In this document: positions 1 to 10,685 of the stretch, piece by piece
Layout of the letters: every line of letters starts with the position of its first letter
Position numbering within the stretch: the stretch's first letter is position 1
Assembly: GCF_000516985.1 (NCBI RefSeq)
Contig: NW_006917092.1
Location: 1,876,619 to 1,940,618 of the forward strand
Source: Pestalotiopsis fici W106-1
Taxonomy: Eukaryota; Ascomycota; Sordariomycetes; Amphisphaeriales; Sporocadaceae
Direction: 5' to 3'
DNA: 64,000 nucleotides
Translations under genes and position numbers: made by a program
The notes under the pieces: generated by a model
The model's input: only the letters and a program-made list of their open reading frames with translations
The model's database searches: none
Told to the model about the DNA's origin: nothing

Positions 1-543
1 ACTCTGTATCATTACATCAAGCAGGCCGGCCCTCGACTGAATGTTCGTACCTATGCAGCGATGACCACTTCGTGTCAGAGTCACCACCTATTGGCACTCT
101 CCGGTGGAAACTTTGAATCCAAATTGTAAGAATTAGCATGTGATGCTATTCAGATCTGGCATCCTCGCTCGAGGCTGGTGTATGCTCAGCATTATGATCA
201 CTCCAAACTTTCCAGCTAATCAAGTGCACGGTACCGAGAACATCAACAATATACTTGCCTAAAATAAGACAACCCCTTTTCAAATACATATTATAAATAA
301 TGGTATAAATTAATTCAGTAAAATAATCTCTGCCCCAAAGAAACAAGGGATTTTCTGCATGCCAAATTTCATTATGCCCTCGTTTCTTCTTCTTTCCCCC
401 CTCGTACCGTCCAATTAGTATACGGGAAGTTCCAGCCCCCGGACAACAAGTGCGCTAGCCCCTAGGTGTTTGTAGTCCAGGTTCAGGTAAGCGCCCCCGC
501 AATGTTTTCCCCCGAGTTAGGCGGCTCCCAGAGCTTTTAATGG
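1..543. other. Intergenic leader region upstream of the first gene
   Basis: No credible coding region is seen. The stretch at roughly 230-350 is AT-rich, and 380-420 is pyrimidine-rich (runs of CTTCTTCTTTCC type), which in filamentous fungi often lies just upstream of transcription start. It is therefore likely to contain the promoter of the plus-strand gene that follows. A 3' end of a gene lying left of the window cannot be excluded. Confidence 0.4.
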
Positions 544-2531
544 ATGTACTTTCGGCGCGCGTCCTACAATTTCCCCAAACGCCAAAAGACGCGTTTCAGC
601 GACACCAAAGAAAAAAGACGGTCGAGAGTTGAGAGATGTGCGAACATGCCATCGCCACTGCCTGATGTGGCGACATCGTCGCCTCTGTCGTCGCCAGACT
701 CCTTCGCTACGGCGAACGCGACACCTCCCAACCTACATGATGTCACCGTCACCGACATCAGCACGCCCGAGGATGATGGCACCCAGGTGAACTATCGCAA
801 GGCAAAGCAGCTGCCGCCAGTAATTAAGCAGCACTGTCAAATCTATCTGGAGGAAAATCTGCACGTCCTTGGGATGAAAATGCTGGAAAGATTGCAATCT
901 TGCAGCGGTTCAGAGAAATGGAACACTTACGGACAGAATGGCGATAACAGCAATGGCAGCGGCAGCGTCTATTGCCCACCTCCAAATCAGCTGGCCTTTC
1001 TGGGCACCCTGACGATACATCCGGACCTGACTACGCGGCCGCGAGAGGAAAATTGGACCGACGTGTCATCTGCCGCGATGGTCTACCTGCGCAGTGTCTT
1101 GCAGACAGTCGGCCCCATCAATGCCCGGTTTCAGGAAGCGTTCCAATTCGGGCAGAGCACGCGGCGGTCTCCCAACGGAGACAGCTCGGATGCCATGTAC
1201 GATGCCGGCGGCGCACCACAGCTCCATGGCAGGTACGGCAAGAACAGCGTCTGGCGACGGGGACAAGACTTCTTCAATGTCGTCGGCTGGGCGTTCAACT
1301 GCAGCGTCCTATACCCCAACCGATGGGAGTACTGGCGCCAGTGGCTCGAGTTTATGTGTGACGTCCTCGAGGCGGATATACTAGAACGGGCACGGATTGA
1401 CGAGGAAGAGCATGACCGTGCTGGTGGCGAGGAAGGCGAGTGCTCGTATGCAATGCTCTCTAATTCCATATTGGCAGGTTACCTCAATCAGTGCGAGAGG
1501 AAACGTACCAATGGCGCCAAGTCGCTCATGGCTGTCATCTTCGCCGACGGTCAGACCTCGTCGGCCAGGCAGTTCCAGGAAATTTGGGACAAGGAGCACA
1601 AGGGAATATCACGAGACAGGATCGTGAGAAAACGTAAAAGAAAGGTCAATATTGAAAAGGGTGATTTTGGTGGGCTGCTTGACGACGACTCAGTATACTC
1701 GTCCCAGAACTCAGAGCCACCACCTACGCCTCAAAAGCGGAGGAGCGGTTCGGAATCTCCTGCTCTACAAACTTCCTACGTGGAGTCGATTGCGCTACGG
1801 CAGCGGTTGTTTTACTTGCTATCCTATCTGTGCAACTTCCTACCCAAGCCACCGATCTCACTTCCGGACCTCTACGAGTTTTACGAGAGGGAGATTCGAC
1901 ATCTCCCTCTATCCATCTTCACAGCCTTTGTCGATTCCACCACGTCGTCGCTTCGGACGGATAGCCAGATTTCCATCCTCCAGAACATACTTTCGTTGTA
2001 CATGCCAAACACATCTGTGAAACCTTCCAAGGTAGATCCGGAACGGTATGATGTTAACGGCACCAGTCCGGCGATCCTTGAGCGCTGTTTTCTGCCGTAT
2101 GCAGCCTACGCGCTAGCTGCTGAAGAAAACGCCAAAGTCAGCGTTTTGCTTGAAGAAATTGTCAAGCTCGTTTGGACAGTAGGGACTGAACCATTCAGCG
2201 ACAAGCTACTGGATCAGGTTAACAAGGGAATCAAGGCTCGTGAGGCCCAGGTCAAGAAGAAAGTTGGTGGTACGAGAGCACGGCGCAGCGAACCAACGCG
2301 GGAGGATCCAGATCTACTAGAGGCCAAGACGCTGCTGCAAGAGAGCTCCAAGAGACTTTTGCAACTGGCGGAATTGATCATGGACGAAGCCGACGAAGGG
2401 CAGACCGACGAGGCTGACGAAATGGACCATGGTAAGTCGCGAACAGGCGCGACCCAAAGGACTTGTTTATTTGGTGCTAACCTACGATAGACATGGCGGA
2501 GGTATCGTACATGACGGCCCGGAGTTCTTAG
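544..2531 (+). CDS. Conserved fungal protein of unknown function, probably nuclear
   Basis: A two-exon model: 544-2431 and 2491-2531, with an intron at 2432-2490 (GTAAGT donor, TGCTAACC branch, ATAG acceptor), giving 642 residues. I do not recognise a catalytic domain. The body is well ordered, with a Trp/Tyr-rich central block (around SVWRRGQDFFNVVGWAF and WEYWRQWLEFMCDVLEADI) and a second helical block near residues 420-560. Between them lies a basic, Ser/Pro-rich linker with nuclear-localisation-like strings (RKRKRK, PQKRR). The C-terminal part is charged and probably coiled. The first 34 residues look like translated leader; the ATG at 646 has a better context (A at -3) and would give 608 residues. 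The 3' end is ambiguous, because the same frame stays open for 84 codons after the TAG at 2529-2531 (see the next entry). Convergent with the minus-strand complex I factor. Confidence 0.72.
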
Positions 2532-2783
2532 GAAGATTCCGTTATTGCTCCAAATGATACCCGTCAAAAATCACCGGAGACCGATGAAAAGGAAGCTTTG
2601 CCGCCAGAGAGAAACTCATTGCCAAAGGAAAACGAGGAAAGTAAGGAAAACTTGGCGCCAAAGAAGAGGCAGTTTGACAATGTCAGTCACGAGCCAGAAA
2701 AAGAACAACAAGGGCAAGCAACTCATCGGCCTAGAAAGCGGCCCAAGTCACGAGGTATCAGTGAGCAATGCCCAACACAATAG
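2532..2783 (+). other. Open extension after the stop codon; possible alternative C-terminus
   Basis: In the frame of the preceding gene, the 84 sense codons after the TAG at 2529-2531 stay open to a stop at 2781-2783. They encode a strongly charged, low-hydrophobicity tail ending in a basic cluster (RPRKRPKSR), a composition like that of the gene's own linker. The donor at 2432 could join it in frame through an alternative acceptor: an AAG ending at 2535 (104-nt intron), or a CAG ending at 2607 (176-nt intron). Both skip the TAG. It could equally be 3' UTR that happens to be open. Confidence 0.4.
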
Positions 2784-2994
2784 ACTCGTGGATGATACCC
2801 CTACTGTTATGCAAGGACGGCGTTTTTGAAAGTTATTGTCTTGTTTACTGGCGTCATGAGAGTCGTGGGATTTGTTACGGGGACTAGACTATGCCGTCGA
2901 GGGAATATGCTTCTCCCTCCCGTACTGAAGGATAGATGTATGCTACAAGTATTGGTACATAAAAGATAATGGTCTCTGTGTCGTAATTCGATTA

Positions 2995-3686
2995 TCACCT
3001 TCTTCGCGAACTCGTTGGTGTCCAGGCTGTTGGCTGCCAATTTTCACCTGGCCCGCTTGCCGCCTTCTTCCAGGGATCGTCCTTGACTTCCGCCTTGTCT
3101 TGAGCGGGTGCATCCCGCAGGCCCTTCTCTTGCAAATTCTGCTCAGCAGCCTGCTCCTGCGGCTGCGTCTTGCCAGTATCGAGCGCGGGTACGGGCTGGC
3201 TCTTGGGGCCGGCACCGGGAGGCATATCGGTCAGGCTTGGCTTGGCTGCCCATCGGGCGTCGGCCTCGGCGGCGAGTGTCTTCATGCGATCCTGGCGGGC
3301 AACATCGGCGGCCTGCTCCGTCAGCGAGGGGGGGTCTTCGCGCTGATGCCGCAGCCACTGATGCCATTGCGGCGGCACCGTCACGTCCGAGAGATGCGTC
3401 GACCGCGGGTATTGTACGATGCGCCGCCAGCGCAGTGTTCGCGGGTCGACGTTCTTGTCTACCCGCTTGTCCCGAAACGTCCAGTATGTGTTACCGCGGA
3501 GATCGAGGCCTGCAGTGAAGGGAGAAAGAACCAGACAGTTAGTAGTGCTCAAGTCTGTGAATATAAAGAGGCTCGAGGCAAAAGTCGCAACGTACCAACC
3601 AGGAAGCGCTTCCGCCACGGCAGCCGCAGCATCTTCCAGCGATACCATGCCCGCAAGATGGGACTCAACTCTGGTATTGGCGACAT
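2995..3686 (-). CDS. NDUFAF2: Mitochondrial complex I assembly factor, NDUFAF2/NDUFA12 family
   Basis: Two exons, 3596-3686 and 2995-3509 (complement), with an 86-nt intron (GTACG donor, TGCAG acceptor), giving 201 residues. The N-terminus has the helical, basic start of the family (MSPIPELSPILRAWYRWKML), followed by LDLRGNTYWTFRD and then WRRIVQYP and VPPQWHQWLRHQREDPPSL. The last block matches the family signature PxEWxxWLRxxRxxPPT. The family (Pfam NDUFA12, PF05071) includes the structural 17-kDa subunit and the assembly factor NDUFAF2 (mimitin, N7BML in Neurospora). The long Ala/Gln/Lys-rich tail after residue 120 and the absence of the structural subunit's usual motifs favour the assembly factor. 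It acts in the mitochondrial matrix or inner membrane on late complex I intermediates. Ends about 210 bp from the possible 3' end of the convergent plus-strand gene. Confidence 0.85.
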
Positions 3687-4882
3687 GTTTGCTGGTAGGG
3701 GGGTTAGAGCGGATATCGGAGGTTTTACAAAAGTGCCGTTCCTACTACATGGTCATGTACACGCAGGTAATTGAAAAAATTGGCTCCATTCGCGGAATCC
3801 GTCGCCGTCTTTACCTCTATGATGATGGCAATCAATTATTTTGGGCACCGCCACAGCGCGAAAGCTGTAGGTAATCGATAGGCCGTAATTCCGTCATTTC
3901 TGATTCGTAGTCGGCGCCACGATTTAACAGCCAGGGGGTCACGGCTCGGCCACTAGTCCCTATAGTGGGTTTAGCCTCCCTAATAGTCCCAGCCACAAGG
4001 GTTCAATTAGAGGAGGCTTGTGCTTTCTTCTTTTTCAATTAAGGAGAGGACTGTTCTTAATAAGCTGTACGCTGTCAGATGCGAGATGCAGCGACGTTAG
4101 GCACAAAACGAGACGCTGACAAGTTGATTATAGTGGGGTGGGACGGCCCCGACGGGCCCTTCCCCTAAGCCGTTTCGGCAGGCCAGTGAACCAAGAAAAG
4201 TGCCTGTTCATTCAATTTCTCCAGCAGGTAGCTGGACCTGGCTTGCCTGGAATGTCACAGTGGTTCCCCCCTCCCCTCCCCTCAGCTATCGGCTCCCCTC
4301 GGCGCCTATTACTGGGTACCCTATTGTCGCCAAATATTTATCATGTTTAAATCTCCCGGACTCCGTTTTTTCTATGCGCCCGACGTCGAAGCAACTTCCC
4401 AGAGAGTGGATATTTCATCAATGATTACTGTTGCCTCATTACAATAAACAAGTTCGATCATCTTCGAGAAAATACATCCCCTGAATCGGTAAATGAGGGA
4501 AAACGAGGCGAGGACACTATTGTTATTTTTACTGGCACTCCGCATCCCAAATTAGCACCCTTTTCTGCGCGCGCCCCCACCAGTGACCTCACTCCCGGTC
4601 CGTCATATTCAATCAATCAATCACTCCTTCTATTGATTGTCCTTTCTCTTCCCGCTTGCGCCGGAGCAACAAACTCAACTTATTACCTACATTCATATTG
4701 CGACGCCAAACCAACCAACGACTACATTAAGCAAATACGTTTGCGCTCCCCCTCCTGAACTGCAATCAACTAATCCTAATCCGATGACCGTCCGAGACGA
4801 GTAAATGTTGGGCGCGAATATACGATACCAGAATTCCTAGTTTCGAGTACTACATCAGCAGCAGCAGCAGCAGCGCAACAAT
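3687..4882. promoter_or_regulatory. Divergent promoter region between the complex I factor and the calponin gene
   Basis: About 1.2 kb without a credible gene between two divergent start codons. It contains a 7-bp perfect inverted repeat (AGCCTCC near 3972 against GGAGGCT near 4012), an AT-rich stretch near 4430-4520, and a C/T-rich tract around 4620-4670 followed by CAACAAACTCAACTTATTACC, a typical fungal leader. This last segment is probably the initiator region of the calponin gene. Confidence 0.45.
4855..4873. repeat. (CAG)n microsatellite in the leader of the calponin gene
   Basis: Six tandem CAG units lie directly upstream of the start codon, ending ten bases before the ATG at 4883. 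Confidence 0.85.
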
Positions 4883-7069
4883 ATGGCGTCTGTTTCCTCC
4901 TTGGACAAAGACTTGCGCATGTCGCGCTCAGCCAGGTACACGCCTGCCGCTGCCAATGAAGCCCAATCTTGGATCGAGGGCGTGTTGGGCGAGAAACTCG
5001 CCGGCAAGGACTTGTTAGAAGGACTCAAGGATGGCGTGGCGCTGTGCAAGTATGACTCCTCCCAACCTCCTTTCCCTCGACAGCGACTATCGCAGTCTCC
5101 TTTTCCAAAAGATAATCATGTCTGAGTGTATACTAACTGTGGTCCTTTCAGATTGGTCAACCTCGCGATTGGCGCGCCGGGCGTCAAGTTCAAGAAGTCC
5201 GCCATGCCCTTTGTGCAAATGGAAAATATATCGCATTATCTCCGGGCCTGCAAATCACCACCATTGAGCCTTCCCGACCACGACATGTTCCTGACGGTCG
5301 ACCTCTTTGAGAGAAAGGACCCGGCGCAAGTTCTCCAGTGCCTTGGCGCATTTTCTCGCGCTGCGCAAAAAGCCAACCCTTCTGCGTTTCCCACCTCGAT
5401 CGGAGGTATTGGCGGCAACAAACCGCGCGAGGGTGTCATATCGCCGGAAAGCACGGGCACTCCCGGTAGGAGCCGGGCGCTGTCCAACGTCTCTCAGAGT
5501 TCGTCTTCACTGAGCGTTCGACCGGCGGCGCTCGTGCCTCACAAGACGGGCTCCTCGACGGGCTCTGGACGGTGGGGCTCCAACAACAAGAGTCCCACGA
5601 TCGATCGCGTCGGGTCACCCGGTGTGAGCAGCTGGAGCAAGAAGTTTGACGAGGGAGTTACTAGCCCCGCGTGGAATATCGCTCAGTACGGTTACATGGG
5701 CGGCGCGTCGCAGGGCAACCTCGGCATCGCTTTCGGCGGACGTCGCCAGATCACTAGTGCTGCTCCGCTCGTACCGAATGCCGCCGAAAAGGAGCGGCGC
5801 CGGAAACAGCAGGAGGCTGAGGCCGAGCGACAGCGTCAGCAGATGCAAGAGGAAGAGCAGAGGCGCAAAGCCGAGCTGGAAGCCGAAGAAGAGCGGAACC
5901 GCTTGGCAGAGGAGAAGCGCTGGGAAGAAGAGACTCGGAAGCAGCGTGACGAGGAGAAGCGCAAAGCCGACGATGAGAAACGTAGGTGGGAAGAAGAAGA
6001 GCGCCAGTGGAGACTCACCAATGAGAAGCGCCGTCAAGAAGAGGAAGAGGCTGAAGCGAGAATAGTTGAAGAACGTAGAAAGTCTCAGTCGTCGCACAGC
6101 AGAAGCAATTCGCAGCTACAGGGACAGTTCTTGAGCCAGTACCAAGCAGAACAGGGTATCAAGCCTCAAGGAGCCGGCGGATACGCCGAGCGCATCAAGG
6201 CACTGGAGCGAGAGTTGGAGCTTGCTCGACAACGAGAGCAAGAATACGAGGAAGAACGACAGCGCCAGCAGGGAACCAAGAACCGAAACCGATCACGCAG
6301 CCGGCCCAGACTTCAGGATAGGACGCCAAGCAGACAGGACTCGTGGTCGCGTGACGAGCGTGAGGTGCTCAAGACCCAATGGGATCGCCACCAAGAAGAG
6401 CAAGCGGCCGGCGTCAAAGCTCCCGCGCTGCCGAGCCGTCCGCTGCCGGACCCCAAGGTTAGTTCTCCGCTAAAGCCACAGCGTACCGGCGAGGCGCCGC
6501 CACCTACTCTCCCCTTGAGGACCCAGCGTACCGGTGAGGCTAGACCCCTCCCAGGAACCCCGGAGAAACCAAAACCTAACAGCGCGATCAAGTCGCCCCC
6601 ATCTAGCGGACGACCACTGCCAACACCTGCAAGTCCCAACTGGGCCAACCGGAACAACCGGACGGATAGATTTCTTGCCTCTAACCCAGCCCCCAAGAGC
6701 CCACCTGTGCAACAAACTTACTCTCGCGAGCTTGGATCTGGCGCCGAACAGGATGCCGAGGACCGACGACGTATGCAGTCTCAATCCAAGACAAAGGCCG
6801 GTGGTTGGGCTGGAAAGTCGTTGTTAGAACGCGAGATGGAGATGGAACGGCAACGTCAAAAGGAGTGGGAGGCCGCTCAGGAGGAGACTGCCAACACTCC
6901 TCGGTCCCGCGAAGGCGTGGACGGAATCGGAGGCGGTATCGGTGGGAGATGGGATGTCAGCCAATGGAGCGGGTTCACGGGTGGTGATAGCCAGAACAAT
7001 GTCGGCACTGGTATTGGTGCCGGCCGGAGACAGATTGTCGGGCCGAGACCTCTGCCTAACAGGCCATAG
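4883..7069 (+). CDS. Calponin-homology actin-binding protein (Scp1/transgelin-like) with long C-terminal extension
   Basis: Exons 4883-5049 and 5152-7069 (intron GTATGA...TTTCAG) give 694 residues. Residues about 18-150 form a type-3 calponin-homology domain: EAQSWIEGVLGEKL, LLEGLKDGVALCKLVNLAI, then FVQMENISHYLRACKSPPL. This is the arrangement of yeast Scp1 and animal transgelin, which bundle actin filaments in cortical patches and rings. Residues about 230-258 (YGYMGGASQGNLGIAFGGRRQI) resemble the short calponin-family repeat, and a second similar segment sits at the extreme C-terminus (about 655-690, GGDSQNNVGTGIGAGRRQI). Between them are a Glu/Arg/Lys-rich coiled coil (about 268-436) and proline-rich stretches (ALPSRPLPDP, APPPTLPLR) suited to SH3 binding. 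Scp1 itself is only about 200 residues, so this is an expanded filamentous-fungal form. Likely role: actin crosslinking at growing tips or septa (inference). Confidence 0.9.
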
Positions 7070-8126
7070 ATAGAGTGAAAGGTCGACCCTGTCACATTAA
7101 TCTTGGCTGTCGAATCCTCGGGATGATCCACCGTGTTCTACTGCATCTGGGATGAGTAAAATCATGGTTGATGGGATAGATATTGAGAAGACAAGATTAA
7201 TAATAACCCTTTCTAATTCCAACCTGTCATGTTATAAGTGATCCTGTAAAGCTTTCATGTGTCGTCGTAATACATACCTACGTACCCTGCCGGTCTGTTT
7301 GTAGGCTCGGCGTGATGCAGAAAAAGACCTTGTTCATTTGAATGTACCAACAAGAACAGAACTTTGATCTCCATGGCAGCGGAGTCTTGTTTAGTCTTTG
7401 AACCACTACTGAGCCAAAGACTTGTTTTCTCATCATCTTTCTGTACCTTTTTACTCATTTCCCTTTCCCAAATTCGTTTTTTACCATTGTTACCTGTACG
7501 TATTGTTGGTTTCACTTTCCACAAACTCGAGTTCAAGACCTAATTAAACAGAAATTTCCACTGCTGAGGTGAGTATGAAATAGACGTAAAGCATCAGACA
7601 GCAAAGGGGCGTGAGCTGCCGTCAGCAACGTGCTTTCAGAGGTCGGACATGAGGCCCCTGTAAAGAGTGACTGGTAACCTCAAAATGCAACTAGGGCAAA
7701 TAGACCGTCTCATATTTTCTTTTCAGCCCGCCTCATGGAACCCCGGAACCTAGTTCCGGGCGGCACGAAATGCATGCAAATTGTTTGCAAGAAGCCGTCT
7801 CGCATGTCACGTTCTGTGCAACCATACGGCTGACCTCTGGATACTGTTCATCGGGGCAAACAGTGATGACCTACAATTCTCTTCTGAGAGTTGGATTTTT
7901 TTATTCTCCCGCCAAGCTTTTGATTCTGATTATCATCAGTTACGATAAACAACAGACATGTCCATGTAAAGAGAGAAATTCTCAATGGAACTTGATGCCA
8001 GCGTGGACGTGACCACAGAAATCGATCAGATACTTTTCTTCTCTCTACAAGAGCACGAGTAAAAATGTTTGTTGCCTATCTTTACCACGGGCAGCAACGA
8101 AGAGATCATACTCAGCAACCAGCAAA
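7070..8126. other. Intergenic: calponin 3' end and acetyltransferase promoter
   Basis: No credible gene. The first 200 bp have the AT-rich, TAATAA-containing character of a 3' UTR. The segment from about 7900 to 8126 is the probable leader of the next gene. A 93-codon open frame on the minus strand (7255-7536) has no recognisable features. Confidence 0.4.
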
Positions 8127-9293
8127 ATGTTTCTCGTCTACGGATACGATAACCACGCCTTCACCATGGACCTGTCCCATCTTGATGCCCATGATACATG
8201 GTATCTCCTCGACGACTTTCACGAGGCTTTCAGTCCCATGAAATTGTCGGAACTTCCAGGACGCCCTTTGGAACCGGATCGCAGGCACAATAATGAATGG
8301 AAGAGGATCTTTGACAGATTCGGCGAGCCCCAGATACTCCACAACTGTACAATAAAGCCCGAGGGCCCCAAAGGCATCCATGTCCAGACCGTCTCGGGAA
8401 GAGACGTCGATGCCTACCACGAGGTGCAGCGCGAGATGGCGCTGGGCTGCCTCTCGACGCCCTCATTCGAGGTCCTTTCGGAAAAGCGAAGCTATAAAGA
8501 ATTCATCAGGGGGGTCTTTTTCCGCTACTACATGAATCACATCAAGCACTGGATCGAGAATGAAGCGCACATATACTCGGTCGCCGTCGACGGCCGCGTC
8601 CGCGGCGGCTGCCTGGTCGAGGAGATCAGCCGGCGCACCTTGTCGTGGCGGTACTCGGACCTCCCCCACGGCGAGACGGCCGTCAACGGGCTGTCGGGCG
8701 TCCAGGACATGCAGGACTTTTGGAACGCCGACCAGGCCCTCAACATGGTGCGTACCGAGCACGATGTACTCAAGTGGCAGCGCCTTATGAATGACGATAG
8801 GCCTTTTTGGTGTAAGTCGCACCCTGCTTCTGAATAGCTGAATTCTCTGAGAGAGAGAAAAAAAAAAGGTTGCCCAAAGTCAAGGTAGTAATAACATTCC
8901 CACGTCCTAGATTTGACGGGCATTCACATTGGCCAGGGCCAGTTTCGCGGGTCCCGGGGCCTGGAGACGGCCCTGCTGCGCCAGATCATCCGGGCCAAGG
9001 GCGTCGACTCGGCCATCTTCGTCTTGTGCGAGCACGATAACGTCGGGCTCTACCGGTCGGAGGGGTTCGTCAAGGTCGACTACGTGCAGATGCGGGCCCG
9101 GCGGCTGCGGGAGAACACGGCCAAGCGGGCGGGCGATCCGAACCGGACCCATTTGTACACGACGCTCTCGGGCATGTGGAGGCCGGCCGACCGTGAGAGC
9201 TCCCGCTGCGCCGTCGATCGCGGGGAGAAGCCGAGGCTGTACCGGCCCGGGGTGGCTGCGCTCTTTACTGGACATGCAAGCAGGTTTATTTGA
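8127..9293 (+). CDS. GNAT-type N-acetyltransferase, fungal family
   Basis: Exons 8127-8811 and 8911-9293 (GTAAGT donor, CCTAG acceptor, phase 1) give 355 residues. The C-terminal half carries the GNAT core. IHIGQGQFRGSRGLETALLR (about 231-252) resembles motif A, where the Q/RxxGxG loop holds the acetyl-CoA pyrophosphate. CEHDNVGLYRSEGF (about 271-285) resembles motif B, the N...LYxxxGF strand-helix. The N-terminal 225 residues resemble the acceptor-binding half of ascomycete-specific GNAT-like proteins. The acceptor substrate cannot be predicted. The second exon is notably GC-rich compared with the first. No neighbour suggests a pathway. Confidence 0.8.
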
Positions 9294-10685
9294 TGGACTT
9301 GGTTCGTTCAAGGGGTTGGAGGGTTGAAACCGACACATGACCCGTGATGACCATCGAGGTGCAGTGACCATGACTGCTCGTTTGACGAATTGACGTTCAA
9401 TTATCGTTTCAAATAGCGCTACATTTGATATGAAGATATTGCAATATTAAGTGATGTGGTGTTGCCCTTGGCACGAAATATGGAATAGATCACATTGGTA
9501 CTAGGTTGATAGATATTGACCGTCAAAGATCGTGTAACATGAAATGAGACCTATCCAATGAACAAGGCAAAATTATGTAGGACATGCTTGGCATCCAGAG
9601 AGAGGTTTAGTATTACAATGACAGAATTCTCCTGTCAATCCTTTACTGATTTGTAACCAACTACATTCTATCCAGGCAGCTCCAGGTGAGTGACTTATAT
9701 AGATCATGGAAGAAGGACCTGTCGATGGTCATCATTCGACCTCAACTTCCATTATTCTACACGGACTCACTCAGTATACTGAATGTAAGCTCATCTTGCG
9801 ACGAACGACTTCCTTGGCCTACGAATTAGGCGATTTCGTCTTCACTTGCGTCTGAAAGGAGGGCAACTTCATGGACCAACAATCGCCTCTATTCAACAAT
9901 CATCTTGTGAGATGATGAGAATCGAGGCAACTATTGCCTTGTTGTCACTCATATCAGTCATGCAGTAATAAATCACATTATAGGATGCTGTTACACTCAC
10001 ATCAAATTATGGCTATCAAATCAAGGGATCATGAGCTCTAATGTCTATTCAAATTCAAAATTGTAAAGAAAAGGAGAATTTCATTTCGTATGGTTTGTCT
10101 ACCTAGTTCCAAGCTATGGTACGGATATCATATGTAAAACTGTCGCAACTCCCGCAAAGTCCCAAAAAAGTCATCTTTCTCGACAGGGTCTTTTTGCCTG
10201 GAGTCTTCTTCTCTTTCCCAAAGCCAATCAATCAATCGAAAATGTCGTGACGACAAGTTTGATTTCTTCTTTCCCTCCCATCCCCAGCTCCAGTCCATGG
10301 GTGGTGGTTTTTGTTTTTTTTTCTGTTTTATTTCCTCCTCTTCCTCTCTTGTTTCTCCCCAGTCAATGAATTCCCTGAAAACCCCCCGCCCCCAACATCA
10401 TGCGCAGCCCAAGGGGTATCAAGTAAGTCAACTTAGCTATCTACGATTAGGAACGGGGAATCTTTCATGTTCCATATATCGACAATGAAAAGAAAAAAAA
10501 AAGGAAACGGAAAATCAATGTTGTGTGATGTTTTTTGGCGGTGGTGTGGTCTTTTCGCTTCGTTTGCAAATCCCACTCCTTACCCAACTTTCCAGTCTAT
10601 AGGATCATATACCGAGTCATCATATGCGGCGTATCAAAAGTCTTTTTTTTTTCTTCGTGAAAAAGGGCGGAATCACATGGATCTT
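9294..10685. other. Gene-free, AT-rich intergenic stretch
   Basis: Nothing credible is encoded. The stretch from about 9370 to 10140 is clearly AT-richer than its flanks and lacks open frames of any length. It lies between the acetyltransferase 3' end and the 3' end of the convergent Rua1-like gene, so at least part is 3' UTR (T-rich runs near 10310-10350 and 10640-10660 on the plus strand). Confidence 0.4.

Noticed and set aside
9370..10140. AT-rich stretch considered as a RIP-degraded transposon
   Set aside because: No terminal repeats, no residual transposase similarity and no second copy in the window. AT-richness alone is not enough.
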